DNA from: Acanthaster planci
Taxonomy: Eukaryota; Echinodermata; Asteroidea; Valvatida; Acanthasteridae
NCBI RefSeq assembly: GCF_001949145.1
Contig: NW_019091418.1
Location: forward strand, 1,411,410 to 1,475,409
Direction of reading: 5' to 3'
Length of the DNA stretch: 64,000 nt
The notes under the pieces are model-generated. The model did no database searches and was not told the DNA's origin. It saw only the letters and a program-made list of their open reading frames with translations. The position numbers and the translations under genes are program-made. This document shows positions 33,159 to 46,684 of this stretch, piece after piece. Numbering within the stretch: position 1 is the stretch's first letter; every line of letters begins with the position of its first letter.

Positions 33159-36100
33159 TAATAATTGTTTTGAATTGCCTTTGACAGCAGTATGTATAAA
33201 AGTCAACTTCAATTTCTAGCTCATTTGCTTCTTTTACCATGAGGTGGTAGAAAGTAGAGATTAGCAAACTATAATCTTCATTTATATTTCCTGTATACAT
33301 TTCTTTCATCATCAAAATATTCTTCAGTGTGGTAAGATAACACTTTCTGAGTCTACTGTTAGTTGTTATGAGGTACACCATAGATTGTTACATCAGAAAA
33401 ACGGCATTGCTATTTGTTAGGCTTAAGTAAAAGTACATGGTAAGTTTCAAGAAAAGGTTTGTTGTTTTAAATTTAAGGATAAGTATGTGAACTTAACTCA
33501 TAAGCATGTAAAGGCCACACTGGGCTTTCTTAATATCAGATATAAGGAGAGTTAGATTTGTTTGGATTTGGTATCTTTTCTCTCTGGCCTTAGTTGCCAC
33601 AACAAGGCCATTCGAAGTTGCAGGGACCTTAAACTAGGATTCTTGTGAACATGGAATTTGAGATAAGTTTCATCTGCAGATGGAGGCAAAAGATACATGT
33701 ATGAACACTGTTAAGTTAGGACTGGACGCACAGGTTCTTTCAAGATTCGATCCATCCTTGTAACAAGACTGGATCTGTGATGCAAGTCGACAAGCAGTTT
33801 GTAAGCACAGATTTACGGGCACATTGGTGATTTTGCTCAGGCCATGACTGTCGTAAAATTGTAGGGCTTACAACATAGAAAACTTAGATTATGAAAGTAA
33901 TCAGGCATAAAAGGGATGGAAGGCTCTTGGTTTGAAAATACTAAGTATATATTTAGTTTGTAGTGTATGAATATGCATGGTCACATGTCAGGGACATCTA
34001 CATATCCATAAGGGGGTGGGGTTACACAAATGAAAGCTGATCCTACCAAACCACGCCCCTTGTATGGGAATATTGATTTACGTTTATACGCAGGGTAACT
34101 CTTTAAGTATTATTGTAATTTTGAAGCAGTATTGATATAATAGTATTAAGTATAAATTTACTCTGATTACTACAGCTACTTAAAATTATACCATTTATGA
34201 TATAGCAGATTTTTCATATATAAATTGATAAAAAAACTGTTACACTACCGGTTTACCTCCGTCACAGAAAATCATGATGTTAGTTGTAAATCAACTTACT
34301 GTGAAACAAAAACTCAAGACTCTTTAGTATTATCAGGAATATGGACTTTAGTGCCACTTAAGCAGAGAAGCAGGATGTTGGGAACAGTTCCCAAGTTGTC
34401 CAAACGGCCTCCAGGACCTCTTGATAAACTGTTTGGACTAACGGAATGACATGTACCAAGATGTGTGTACATGTACATGTAGGTTATTTGTGTGCAATAT
34501 TAGGTCCACCTTCAAAGTACAACTGAATTCAAAATGAAGATGAGTTAAAGGTACACTATCTTTCAAATGAACTGAAGAATTAATTGGACATTTGCCAAAA
34601 GCAAATAATTATATTTTGTGATGTAGGGCTTTAAACTGTATCATATTGTTAAAACATTGAAGAACCTTTATGTAAATGTAGCTTATGTAAATTATGTACA
34701 TGTAAAGACACTAAATGGTCAAGTAAGATGTTTTATTCTGACCTAGGGTATGGAGTTGTAAGCGTAAGAATCTACAGTGGTAGATTTTTTTCCAAGAAAG
34801 TGATAAACACGCAGTAATATTTTTGTAATGAAACTTTTATGGTAATTATAAGAAGAAACTGTGTAAAAATTGTTTAAAATGTTTGGAATTTTAATTACAA
34901 ACTGTAATTAAACTTAAAGCAAATTGTAAGACCATTAGGCTGAAGAATTGGACATTTATATTGCAGAAGCAACTGGATTGAATTGGAAAATTAACTGAGT
35001 GACTAATGTGACTAAACTTGACACATTTTGAATCTGATAAAAATTGCAAAAAAAAAATGCAGCCTCATGAAGTCCCTGCTGCTGTACGTTTGGATGGGCT
35101 GCAGCTATCATTGCACAATGTGAATTCTTCCAGTAAAATTCTCAACAATTGGACTCTTTTGTAAGAAGAAAAATGTACTTTTTTAAGTCTGAGGTATAGA
35201 GTGTGGAGAAATGTTATCTCAAAAATGGACAGAAAATAACTCTGAAAATTTTTGAGAAAATGTTACCTTTTGATTGTGCTTTCTGTATGGAACATTTTTA
35301 AGGTGCTGCAAGTTGACAGTAGAGACGTAATTTAATTTCTCTGTCAGTTTGGGGTCTTTTATTAGTAGTAGAAACTATTATGTATCATAGAGTGAAATTC
35401 GCTGTGAACCAAAATGTGACACCCTATGCATTACACACAAGTACTCATGCAAACCTGAATATTCCCAAATCCTTCACAATCCTACAATTGATTTTGGAGG
35501 ATTTTGCAGGATTAAGGAAGTGAAACATGGTGACCAGGACTTGTTATGGACCATTGGTCTCCTTGAGTGTAAAAGTACAAAGAATTTAGCATCGGTATCT
35601 TCCAGGGGAGCGCATACTTAATGATGTGTGGAATTTCACGGTAAAGACGGTATCGGTAAGGGAGTTGAGGCCAAAAGTTTGGTGAAAATCAACCAGTAAT
35701 ATGATGAGCATGGAGAACACCCGTCTTGGGCAATGAGGTCACAAAATGTTCACATTTGTTTTTAAAAGGACTTAATTGATTCCTTGTTGAATTATAGAAT
35801 TATGTAGAACTTCTTATAGACTACTGCTTGTTAAAAGTACTTGTATTTCTGTATTGCAGTATGACAAGCCTTCTGCTTTAGAAAAGCCAACACCAACATG
35901 TACCTGTATATGACCTTTTAACAGGCATTACGATTTTGGAAATCAGTGTCTTTCCTTGCAAGAGAGTAGATGTAAGTGAGAAATGAATGGGTTGTAGTAA
36001 ATACCTACTCAGCGGCGTACCTTGAAATGTTTCTGAGAGGGGACAAATCTCTCAAGGATTTTGCTCTCCCAGACACATTCCAAGTGAATTTGTTCGCCAA

Positions 36101-36290
36101 CAGAGTTTTTGTCATGCTTACATTTTGTGAAAGTAATGTATCGTAGTAACGTTCCTGCTTTAAGCAGTAATTATTTTTTCAGTTGTATAGTAAGTTAAGT
36201 GCAATGTCGACTTTGACTATGGTTCAACTCATTCCTTTTTAACAGTGTGTTTTCCCGATGGGAAAAAACATGCCAGTGCCCCGGGTAACA
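33159..36290 (+). other. AT-rich non-coding stretch, possible distal 3' UTR or flank
   Basis: No exon is visible. The last strong TACATG cluster is at about 34,466-34,482. Many short AT-rich runs occur, and no repeat element was defined. Whether it is transcribed with the KASH gene cannot be told from the sequence. Confidence 0.5.
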
Positions 36291-36296
36291 AATAAA
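36291..36296 (+). terminator. AATAAA, possible distal poly(A) signal
   Basis: This is the first clear canonical AATAAA I found after the KASH stop codon on the + strand outside the gap. T-rich sequence follows within about 150 bases. The composition changes close to here (the TACATG field ends), which is why I flag it, but use as a poly(A) site would imply a 3' UTR of about 8 kb. Confidence 0.2.
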
Positions 36297-36879
36297 GAAT
36301 ATTATTGATGAAGTAAAACATGACTGAATTATAACAATGAATTTCTGTTTCTCAATGGCCCACCATCCCCAGTACGTAGTTTGTCTTTGAGAACATTGCC
36401 GGGCCCTCAATATCCAAAGAGATGACTGTTTTTATTTATTCTTTGATTTTTATTTTGTAACATTGTTGAATTTTGTTGGCGCCAGGTCCTCTGGCTATAC
36501 AAAAATACAACACTTTCCCCAATGGCTCGTTTGAAATTGAGTGCAGGTCTCCCATTTATTTTGAATACTAACTACGCTTTGAGTTGCTCATTTAAAACGC
36601 GATTCTTCAGACTGCTGAAAATGATGTCAGAAAAATGAAAGAATGAAGGGGTCAGCTGAAATTCCAAGAGACACTCATTGTTTTCATGCATTGAATTGAC
36701 ACAATTTTCCCTTGCAGTGTGCCACCTACCCATCCACCCCCCCAAAAAAATAATACATGTAATAATAATAACAAAAGAAATCAACCCGGGGAAAAACTGC
36801 CACCAACACTATGATGGATTTTTTCACTGCCAAACTATAACTCGAATCGATAACAGCCACATTGAACGAGCTCACACGC

Positions 36880-37060
36880 CTGGCAAAAAGTACCCACAAT
36901 GCTCTGCGCGCCGTTAGCTGTGACCCGGCGTGACGTATTTCCTTCACTAAAATTTGTGCAGGGCCAATCTCGACTCCATGGGCTGTATGCGCGTTCCTTC
37001 ACTAGCCCCTCATCGCGTAGACTACGAAAATGACGCCGACTGGCTATTCAGGATGGATAT
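36880..37060. promoter_or_regulatory. CpG-rich patch with CRE-like word
   Basis: It contains acccacaatgctctgcgcgc, then ccggcgtgacgtattt and further CpG-containing words through 37,050, in an AT-rich setting. It may be a promoter or enhancer on either strand, just downstream of the composition change. No transcript is visible. Confidence 0.2.
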
Positions 37061-40000
37061 ACATGAACTAATTTGGGCTAGTTTGGGCATTTTTCAAGTG
37101 GCAACCCTCAACTTTCTCGAGCAATTAGGACCATTTTCAACCGTAGTTAGCCATTCTGCTCTCATATGAAAGCTCAAAGGCAAAGGGAATTGATCCTGGC
37201 AGGGATTTACACAATCTCACCATTTTGTGGGCCAAACAATCTCCTTGTTCAAAAGATAATACCGGGGGCACTTTAAATGCTAATGAGCTGGCCCAAAATT
37301 CTCCCTTGAATTAGTGGATTGCACCCCCAGCGCCCTGTTCGCTGGGCACGTGTGTTCATGCGCCCTCACTTAGTTGAATTATGGACCATTTACACAATCC
37401 CACTACAGCCAGAAGCCAGTAAAATGGCTCTTGACTCAGGCAGGTGGGCTCCAAAGTAATCGAATTCAACACTCAAAGTCCCATTGCTAACTTGCACACT
37501 ATAAATTTTAAAATCCATTTTCTGCCAAATTTTTGCCCGTCTTTGTCACGTACCTCTGAAGTAAGATAGTCAGACGTTGGAAGTGAAGCCAACATTTCAG
37601 AGGGGATTTTTCCAGTTTTGCCGGATTTCCCCTGACATTTCTTTACTTGCGAATGGTGAGCAATATCATGAACGCTCTAATGAGACAGTATCATGTAAGA
37701 AGGAAACCGTATGAATGTAAACGGAAAGTTTTGGTTTGTGCCTTTTAGTCAAGCAATTTGACATAATCGCACGTATTAGTCCAATGCAGTAAAAGTCAAC
37801 TCGTACCGAGACGCACTCGTGTCCTGGGCGTGTGCATGTATGGCATGCCCAAAATCCAGACATCTCATTTTGGACCGCTGTCAAACTCTGTACGGAAATT
37901 TGAATCTGCATGAAAAACGAACCGCATTACAGACAAATGTATCTCGATCTTGAAGAAATGAACTGATCGATACAAACGATTCATCAGTCTTCCAGACAGT
38001 ATCACGGATACTCCGAGGGGAATTTGACAAAAGTGTGAAAATTGGTTACTAAGGTGAAAAACACGGGAAATGACGAAAATGAGTCCCAATGAAAAACGAT
38101 GTAAATTTCAGAAAAGGTTGTCTACCTAGAAGTAACGAAGGTTTTGTTCACAAGAGTAACTAGTCTTTCATGTGGCATCAAAGTTATTTGAATGTAAACA
38201 AGACAAAATTGTGAAAATGAGACACAAAGTTATAGATGTAGTATTTTTTTGTTGAGTCCAGGGATGGACAGGAGGCTTTACACCATGTTTGGGTTGCTGG
38301 CACTGATCGCCGAAGTTTATTCCTTGTTCTACATGAAGTGGTCACGGTGGCTTATTTTACATGTTAAAAAGAAACCTATGGCAAAAGAAATAAATTCAAC
38401 CACATCAATTACTGTTGCAGAATTAAGCCCACTATAGTTTTCAGTTTATACAGAGTTTAACCCCAAATTTAACCTATGATTGATAAAGATAAACCCTTAC
38501 CAACCGATCCTCTTCGTAAAGCTTCAAAATACAGTCGGCCAGCCGTTAATTCTACGGAAACATCTGTAGATGTGACCAAACGTGGAGGGAAATCCTAACA
38601 AGATGTAGGCGCAGCCCGAGCACTGAGGCACTCATACTCCGTCCCTTCTGTATGACCTTGCTTAAAATAACTGAATTGCCCCATAACATTGGAAAAATAT
38701 TTAATTAAAGATTATTAACTTATCCCTTATCCCCCCTTCTCTCTGTCTTAGAAAGGAACTTTTTATTTAATATACTAATGCAAAAAGTGTGCCCTAATAC
38801 AAACTTAAATTATGTATACTTGCGCGCCTGGACCTGCAACACCGTAAAAATGAAAGAGCGCCCTCTAATGACCAAAAAAATTTTTCAACACCAGACACTA
38901 CTCCCTCCATGAAACTTACATCCTAATTCACCACATAGATGAAAAACGATAATTTTTCATAATTATCCTTTGTTGTAAAATTGACATTTTCCACTTCTTT
39001 GATTATTTTCCGGATCTCTTGCTTACTAGAAGCTTTGAAACATCTCCATTTGGTAGATTCTTGGTAATTTATTCACACACGAGGCCTCCAAGGGAAGTGG
39101 CAGTACACAAATCCTTCACATGGGTCACCACCGACATGCGTCGTCGGCTTAAATAACTTTTCAGGCCGACGACCATTCACTCTTAGGCATGCGCGGATAC
39201 ACTAACTAAACGCACGCACAGTCTATGGGGACAGAACCTGTGGGCGACGAGCGAAACTCCCCCACTTCAATTCAGGTACGCTATCGGCTTCCATCATCAG
39301 TAATTTGTCCAGATAAGTCCGTCTGTCGCAGGAAACCAAAACAAATACCCTGTTGTATTCAATTGTGCCTCAGTGTTTTTAGACTAAAATACTGTGTAAT
39401 AACCTAGCTAGCTGCCATAAAACGGCGAGCAAGTGGTTGAAACTAAGCGAAGAAAAGCATCTGGTGGCGCTCTTTACTTCAAGCGAATGCATCAGAATTT
39501 TTCTCGAGCTCACAAAAACGCTACCGCCGTATAACGCACGCTTACCAATACCCCTTCCATTTTTTCAAATTGTCCACATTGCAAAAAAGCAAATATATTT
39601 TGTAGCGTTCAGATCTGAGAAAATATACCCAATAACCTTACCTTTTGAGAACAACCTAAAAGTGCCCGAATGACGAAGCAAATTAAAACAAATCGAAACA
39701 CACATTTTTGCAGCTCTTCAAAAACAGTAATCTACAATGTATTGTAATTCTCGCATTTTTAACAAGAAAAGAGAAAAGCATCGAGATTATAGAGCTTTAA
39801 TCCAGTTTCACTGCGCGATCCAACACTGTCGTAAGATAGTAAATTGGCCTCTTCTTCACAAATCTGGAGACACGGTTCAAATTCCATACCTTCACAGGTG
39901 AAATTTACAAGAAAAAGGACACATAGACAGTTGCATAACTACGGGGTCACGTGCCACCAGAGAATGTCTGTGCCCCCTTTGGTGCACCCCCGCCATTCTA

Positions 40001-40897
40001 AATCCATGAACAACCTCTCCCGCAGCTAGCTCATTGTCTTTCGGTGCCCCCTTGACAAAATGCGTGCATCCCCGGGTGACCCCAGACATAAAGCCCTATA
40101 GTTACGCCACTGTACATCAAAATATTTTAACCGTTTTTTGCCACATTCAAGCCCCAAATCCAATCCCCTTGAGTGATTCACAGGAACGGATAATGGAGGC
40201 AAGTGTGACGTGTTCAAACGGTCAAACCATGAATAATTTAGAATACCATACGCCATGCGTGCACGCTAATGAATAAAGCCTCGAACCAAACCTTCAACCA
40301 TGGCCAAGACCCGTCTTCCATCCAGGGTCAATGTTCCTTCCTCAGGACAAAAATGGAGCCAAACAAATTTTTTTAGTTGACCAGAGCAAGGCAAACTTGG
40401 TTGCGGATTTCAGTCCTTCTCACATGAGTTCATCTGTGTTTTCTAAAATAACAATGCCGTTTCTTTCATCCAAGTCAGCCGTCCAGGGTGAAGAAGATTT
40501 CTATAAAGCCTTGTTGGGGGGAAAAGTTCTTTGACGGTGGCAGGCAAGCCGTGTCCTAAATGAGCAACTCACCTCAACGATGATTAACAAGGTCGTAAGT
40601 AACATCTTCTTAAGCTGCCTTAATGTTCAGGTGGATATATTTTAGGACTAACTTGGGTGGGATGAACGTTCCGGGAAGTTGGAAGATCTTTCCAGATACC
40701 AAATACCTCTCTCCCTGTCCTGCCCTAAATTTCAAACTGATGCAGCCTCAAACACAGACCATAACTGATCTGCGCGCTATTACGGAGAGTTGAAATGGGT
40801 TTATGAAGGAACAAATTTCGATTTGGAGAAACTTGCTGACCTATAATATGCAAGGAAGGAATGCAAAGAATCCTCATAGCAAGGGATGGAAATCATA

Positions 40898-40995
40898 TTC
40901 ACACCTGTGGATACCCCCCAGAATTGCGGGGTCCGTCGTCCGCCCCGCTCCCGGCCCTATCGTGGGACCCCACAGTTCTGGGGAGAACCTGTGAA
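40898..40995 (+). ncRNA. 98-nt imperfect hairpin, miRNA-precursor-sized
   Basis: The left arm ccccagaattgcggggtcc (40,916-40,934) and the right arm ggaccccacagttctgggg (40,965-40,983) pair over 17 of 19 positions around a 30-nt loop. Beyond an internal loop, ttcaca (40,898) pairs with tgtgaa (40,990). Size and shape suit a small-RNA precursor, but the high GC and a possible origin as a tiny mobile element are equal alternatives. No expression evidence. Confidence 0.25.
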
Positions 40996-43900
40996 AGCAG
41001 CCACATACGGCTTCATGCATTTCTCTTAAAATGCGTGGGTAATTCTCAGCCGCAGCTACAATCCTGGACAAATCTCGTTGGGCCTCCAACCCCTGGACCC
41101 CTTTCAAGCTTTGATCTGTGCGTGCGGTCATGCACTCTGGCTGGACTTTACAACATTGACCGGGGGAGTGGGGCTGGAGAGCGTATGGCTATTGCCAAGT
41201 GTCCTAACAATTTTGTCCAGGTTTGTAGCTAGCCAAGCGAGTATCTCATCTCATGCTCAGCCCGGGCCGCTTTTCCGATCATTTAAATTCTGTAGCGCCC
41301 TCAACGTCAATCAAAAAGATCTGTGATTATAACCCGAACGTCATAAGTTAAGATAAACTACATTCGAAAGGTATTGCCTTTGACGTCCAAGCAGTAACCA
41401 GGGATGAATCCTGGGTCACAGCACACACGTATATTTGTTCTTGTTTGGGATGAATTAATTGGCTGCCTCCAAAACAGTCCGGTTCATCTAGACGCTTCAA
41501 AAGTAAACCTTGTATTGAAGCCAGCCAACCAACAGAGGGCGTGAATGCATTTTGTACTTTGACACAGTAGCTTCCCGTTTTTCTGTGAGAAATGCTTCGA
41601 GATCCGGGGTTATTTGTGGGCCTAACCGCATTTAAAAGGTTAAACACAATGCTACTGTATTGAAATCAATATCAATGAGTGACTACTCATGAAAGTTCAG
41701 TCTTGGACGTACAGCCCTTGCACATGAAACATGTTAACGGTGTTCGCTCTGCAAATCATTGGTGCATGTAACCTGCCTAGTTCACGAAAAAAACATCGCA
41801 TGTTAGACTAATACGGAATGACTTGGAGGGATTAATAATTAATGACGCTTTTTAAAGACAACACACATAGGGCTGACACTGTACCCTGTTGTTTACAGCA
41901 CACATGAAGTATCCCTTTCTTTCCCGCCTCTCGCGGTGAAAGTTTAAACAGCCACTCTCCTAATGGATATGAGTTCTTCTGTTGCACCTGAATGTTCGCC
42001 TGATTTCCCCCTTTAAAGAATAAACTCTGCGAGCTTGGACTTTATTTTACGGTCACACAAGTTCAAGCACACTAGGTTATCATTTCCAGAGTAGACTTTC
42101 CCGTAGGGTTACGTTCTATTTATAGCAAACTTGTTGATAGCGATAAACGCAGCTCGTGAACACAACATTTCTCTATGGTATTTGTTTCCAGCTGACGACA
42201 TGCATATCAAACAATGTTTTGGTTTTATCATTTTTTCGTCTCAGTATCAAAAGAACTGATGCAAGGATTAAGAAGTGTTAAAGAAGTCTCATAAATTACG
42301 GTTTCGGAAATTTCCCGCGGGATGAGAACGAGCTTGAGGCGTCAATTTCCGCCTCTCGCCTGGCCCCTGCACGTGCTACTCTACTTTCGTGCCTCTGAAA
42401 ACGTCATGTTAACACATGAATACACCAATGGGGAGAGGTTTGACAGATATGGGTGTCGACCTGGCTAACTTGGGACATATTTGGGACCACAACAAAACCC
42501 TTTTGCATTTCACAGGCATCTTAGAAGCATTCATCAGAATTTTATTGTCAAACAAAAAATGCAAAGTGATCCGGAAGTTTCCATGGTATTTGTCGTTAAC
42601 TTTGTGTTTGAATGGGAAAATTTTCGTTTCTTCAACAGGTTTCACAGCCTGTTACAATTGAAAGAAACACAAATGTGTTATCTCAGTTTTGTTTTCCGTG
42701 ACTTCAATATTTTCTTTTCGATTTTCGATATTGTTCACAGAGAGACAAAACGGTCTTTTCGTTTAAGTGGAGGAACTTTGATATTGCAAGAATAGAGTAG
42801 ATGTCAGCACTTTTGAGTTTGAGGAAATGTTCTTTCTATAGTATTTGGATATCCATTTTTTTTTCGTGGAATGAAATTCGAAACTTTGGTTTATTTATGG
42901 ACACGAAGCCAATGAAAAACATAAGAACGAACGAGCATCTTCCCCGGCAAATGGCAAGATTGCTGTTATCACGTGTGTGTCTCGGTATTTCTGTTGACAA
43001 AACAAAACTAAAAACCGATGATAACAGAATTGGTAACGACTGATCGCATGCCGATTGTCAGTACATCACTAAAATGTGACACGTGGGTATTATTTAACTG
43101 GAGCACCACAATGGACTTTTTCGGGGGGGGGGCTTTGTGTGTGTGTGTTGTTTTTTTGTAGGTTACTTTCAATAATTTGAAGCATTATGAGATGTATGAG
43201 AAATGGTATAGTTGAGTTTATAGCCATATCGTTTGCAAATTCGAATCGATCTTATCAATTCTATTCGCAAAAGCGGGATTCTGTAGTATAAGACTTATCG
43301 AATAAATAGCAGTATTATGTAAGACAAAAATGATTTGAAACGTCGAGTTAATTATAATCCTTTTCTTCATCTGTCACTTTCTGGAAACCATTCATTTTTG
43401 GTTTCTTGCGGGTTTCTTGTCCCTTGATGAGTTGGAGCTATACTGCAGTGTTGTAACAACAACAACAACAACAAAAAACTACCGACGATAACGTGAGGAC
43501 TGTGAGGTGTGGTTCACGATTCCAAGAAACGTTATTATCTTTGGTCGTAAAGGCTTTGATAAAGGCTGAAAACATTAATTACTATAAAATCAAACAATAA
43601 AAAAATTTTAAAAAATAAAAAATACAGTCTGATGAGTTTTATAAGTTTATTATTTGTTCAAATAAGTTTGTAAGTTTCTAATATTATGCGTTTTTACAAG
43701 GTTTGCATGTGAGGAAGACCTGTCAACGTCTTCTTAACAGTTTCAGAGCAATCTTTGTTAATATAATTAATCAAAAACAATGACTGACGAAAGAGGAAGA
43801 CACATCATTGAAAGTAAAGCTTTAAAATGGGAGAGGACTGCCTGTCTGGTTTATTGTTCCTCTTTGTCTATTGGTCACTTGGTCATTCTGTGCGGTTGTC

Positions 43901-44059
43901 GGTCAGTCCAAGATTTGTCTCTCTGAAGCGTGACCACCTTATTAAGTAAATTGATAAGTTACATCTATATCTACAAGAGTGACCTGCGGCGTTGTGTGAA
44001 CTTGTGGATGAAAGGCAGTTTAACTATGTGTGACTTGTAGTGGTGTTTCGTAGTTAGGG

Positions 44060-44480
44060 TACACCTTTGTGTAATTTCTTCTCCATCGGTAACTGCCGAG
44101 AACGGCCCAGTAAAAGTGGAATATTAGCTGAGGACGGTGTTGCTTATCAACCGCAGGACAAGTTTCATTCCAACCGCTTCTCAATTGCTGCAACCGACCA
44201 GCCAGAATAACTCCCGATCGTATCTCGGGCGCCGTCACCGGCGCACTCACCGCTATCGGTACGCCAGATGACTGCCTTCACGCCTTCCATGCCGTGGGGG
44301 TATTAAACGCCGTCTGTGGCCAAATTCATGCAATGTGTGTAACCGGAACCGAAACGCCCAGACCTTGGTGATCAAGTCGGCACCGTCTCGCGCCTCTAAC
44401 TGGAAACGTCTGGGCTGGATTTGAGCTCCTAAAACGGCGCTTCCGTCACCGAAAGGTGCCTGGTGCATACTGGCTCTTCG
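44060..44480. promoter_or_regulatory. CpG-rich block
   Basis: A stretch of about 400 bp has dense CpG (tcgggcgccgtcaccggcgc near 44,225). It contains open frames on the minus strand of about 70 codons each that match no family I know. It could be a conserved regulatory element or an unrecognised exon. Confidence 0.25.
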
Positions 44481-45329
44481 GCGTCACCAATTTGGTTGTT
44501 AAGGCGGTCAAGATAAAACATTACACCCGATGCGACCAGTGCCAAGTTTTCGTCACAGCAGAACTGAATTCGTTATAAAAGGGTTTTTGTTGGTTTATTT
44601 CTGTTATTGTTTCTGTTTCTTATAATAAAAATGGCAACAACTGTGGACTGTAGTCAACTTCGTTCAAAATCCATTTGTTCTGTTGGCATTCTGAGTCATT
44701 CGGTAGGTGAGAGTAGAAAATGGCATAAAAGGAGAACACCAATACAAGTATATCTACCCAGGGTCTAGGATTTGTACCGTGCAGCAGAAACATTATTTTT
44801 GCGGGAAACTTGGAGGGAAATGCAAATAGGGAGTTTATCGGGAAGCTGATGTGTTCCACACTTTCTTGTATTTTGCAGGATTCGTACAAGAAATCGAACT
44901 GAAATCGTAAATACTGCCGCTTGAGCCCACACAGCATAATATTTTTCTTGGGAGTCCGTGGTGGGTTTATTTAAATATTCATTGGCAATAAAGAACTCAC
45001 TGCAGCAATGAATTACAATTAGTTGCGGGATTACATACCGATGTGTACTCTAACAAGCTGATCCAATGACGAATGGAATACACATCGATGGCGTGGGTTG
45101 ACGAATGGGACGAAAATAAATATGAACATAGTGAAGCCAGAAACAATGAAGATCATCTTTTAAATAACAAAGCAAAGTCAGAACACACGAAACATGTCCC
45201 ATGCTTGAGGTCGTGAATTCATTATAAAGTAGGATGGAAATGTATAGGCCGGCCAGAGATTTCAAAGTTTTGAGATGTGTAGACTTTTTTTTAATGTAAA
45301 AACCACTTCAACGGGGTACAATCAATGCA

Positions 45330-46150
45330 GAAGTCATCTTCGACAGCCATGTCGTATTCGTATTTCAAAAACTGATCAAACAAACGGCCCAAAGTGGGTG
45401 AATTCGTTGCTGGCGATGCATGCGAATCGACGCAGCTTTCAGGAGACCAGGCCCCTCCATCGGTTGTTGTTAGTTGTTAGGAGAAAAAAAATATGTTTGC
45501 CCACCCGGCTTCCTCGATCGGATTGGAATGCCGAGCTGGCCTGACGGGAGAGCCGGGACGATGGGTAATTCGATCAGAAGGACCGGGTGAAAATGATGGC
45601 ATGGCACGGTGCACCGAGCAATTGATTTGAATGGATCATTTGAGAAACACTTGTGACGGGACTCCTTACTCAAACAACGGCGGGGGATGGCTGGGCCGTC
45701 CTCCCGGCCTCGCCAGCAGGCTTTTAGCGTCGAGTGCCTCGCACAACGGCGAGCACCGCGTGGTGATTGTGTATAGTGCTTCCATGCTCCACTCCTAAGA
45801 GTATGTACACTGACTTGGAGCGGGTTCTCGGCCTCAGCCCGTCCACGCTTGGCCTGCCGAGGTCTTAACGGAACCTCCCCATACGATCCTTCAAGAACAT
45901 TACCCTAATCGAGAGGTAAAAGTACATTTAAGAGTTCACGATGTCCACAATGCTAATTGACTCGGTCTGCAAACAAGCGCGAAACGCGATCTTCTCCGGC
46001 CGTGTTTTCACGGCGTTTATACCGACCGTACCCTGGTGTTGCATTTGTATGGGTGCATGCGGACTTTATGCCGGGATGCATCGCTGTGGTACTCCATCCT
46101 ATCCCAGGAAATGTAGAGTCCATCTTCTTCGATCTAACTTTGGACATTCA
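45330..46150. promoter_or_regulatory. CpG-rich block in gene desert
   Basis: About 800 bp with raised GC and CpG (for example gccgtcctcccggcctcgcc near 45,694 and ttctccggccgtgttttcac near 45,990), and open frames on both strands of 60-90 codons without recognisable domains. It may be a regulatory element of a neighbouring developmental gene or hold an unrecognised exon. Confidence 0.2.
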
Positions 46151-46684
46151 TCACAAGTACGAGTACATATATATCCAGAAAGCTTGGGCTTAAATGATCA
46201 CGACTGAAAGAGAGGAGATTTTTCTTCTTTTCTCTACACCTTTGAATAAGACAATGCTGGTCAATTTCCACGCTAAAAGAGCCGTGTTTTGCTGATCTTA
46301 TCACAGCAATGGGCGCACCCTCCCCCCACGGTAGAGGTGACCTACAAATTGTGACGTTCTGTACCATAACCTGCTGAGTAGGTTTCTAATTTGTATTTTA
46401 TCGAGCAATATGAAATCGTTTTGCAGATTCATTGGTGCCGCACCACACACGCGGTTAGTGGATTGGCATTAAGAAATTGCCATTCAAATGTACAACATGA
46501 TGGCTCACAAACTCATCAGGGTTAGATATGAAAAGAAGGAGGTGTGAAAAAAGATCAAGATAAACGTATTCTGCCATTAGAAGATGGAACGTTTTATTGA
46601 CAATATAGTAATGGTCTGCCCCAACATTCTGAACTGTGCTTTAATCACAGCTACGCATAACCTACAGTCATTTGTGAAACTAAA

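Larger units (their letters stand above)
1..34490. repeat. Field of dispersed TACATG / GTACATGTAC words
   Basis: Short runs of (TACATG)n, usually one to four units, occur throughout this span, often several per kilobase. They lie in flanks and introns but are almost absent from the coding exons. Examples are at 1430-1455, 7890-7917, 10610-10650, 11141-11163 and 19635-19655. From about 36.3 kb to the window end I found only one TACATGTA (near 36,753). The words are self-complementary and so strand-neutral. They may be a microsatellite family, fragments of a mobile element, or a functional binding word; the sequence alone cannot decide. Confidence 0.85.
36300..44000. other. Gene desert, first part
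   Basis: I recognise no exon or RNA gene. Contents: a CpG-rich patch at 36,880-37,060, a short hairpin at 39,140-39,173, a long imperfect hairpin at 40,898-40,995, and simple repeats (AAT near 36,760; G and GT runs at 43,124-43,152; ACA at 43,459-43,475). The open frames here show no family motif. Confidence 0.6.

Noticed and set aside
32106-33381. Frames of 340-370 codons across the gap
   Set aside because: Most of each is N; the flanks are minisatellite or AT-rich sequence.
33999-34070. Imperfect inverted pair atatccataagggggtggg / ccacgccccttgtatggg
   Set aside because: Pairing is patchy and no clean ends or flanking duplication could be defined.
39140-39173. gtcgtcggc / gccgacgac hairpin
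   Set aside because: Nine-base perfect stems of this kind are expected by chance in a window of this size; no supporting context.
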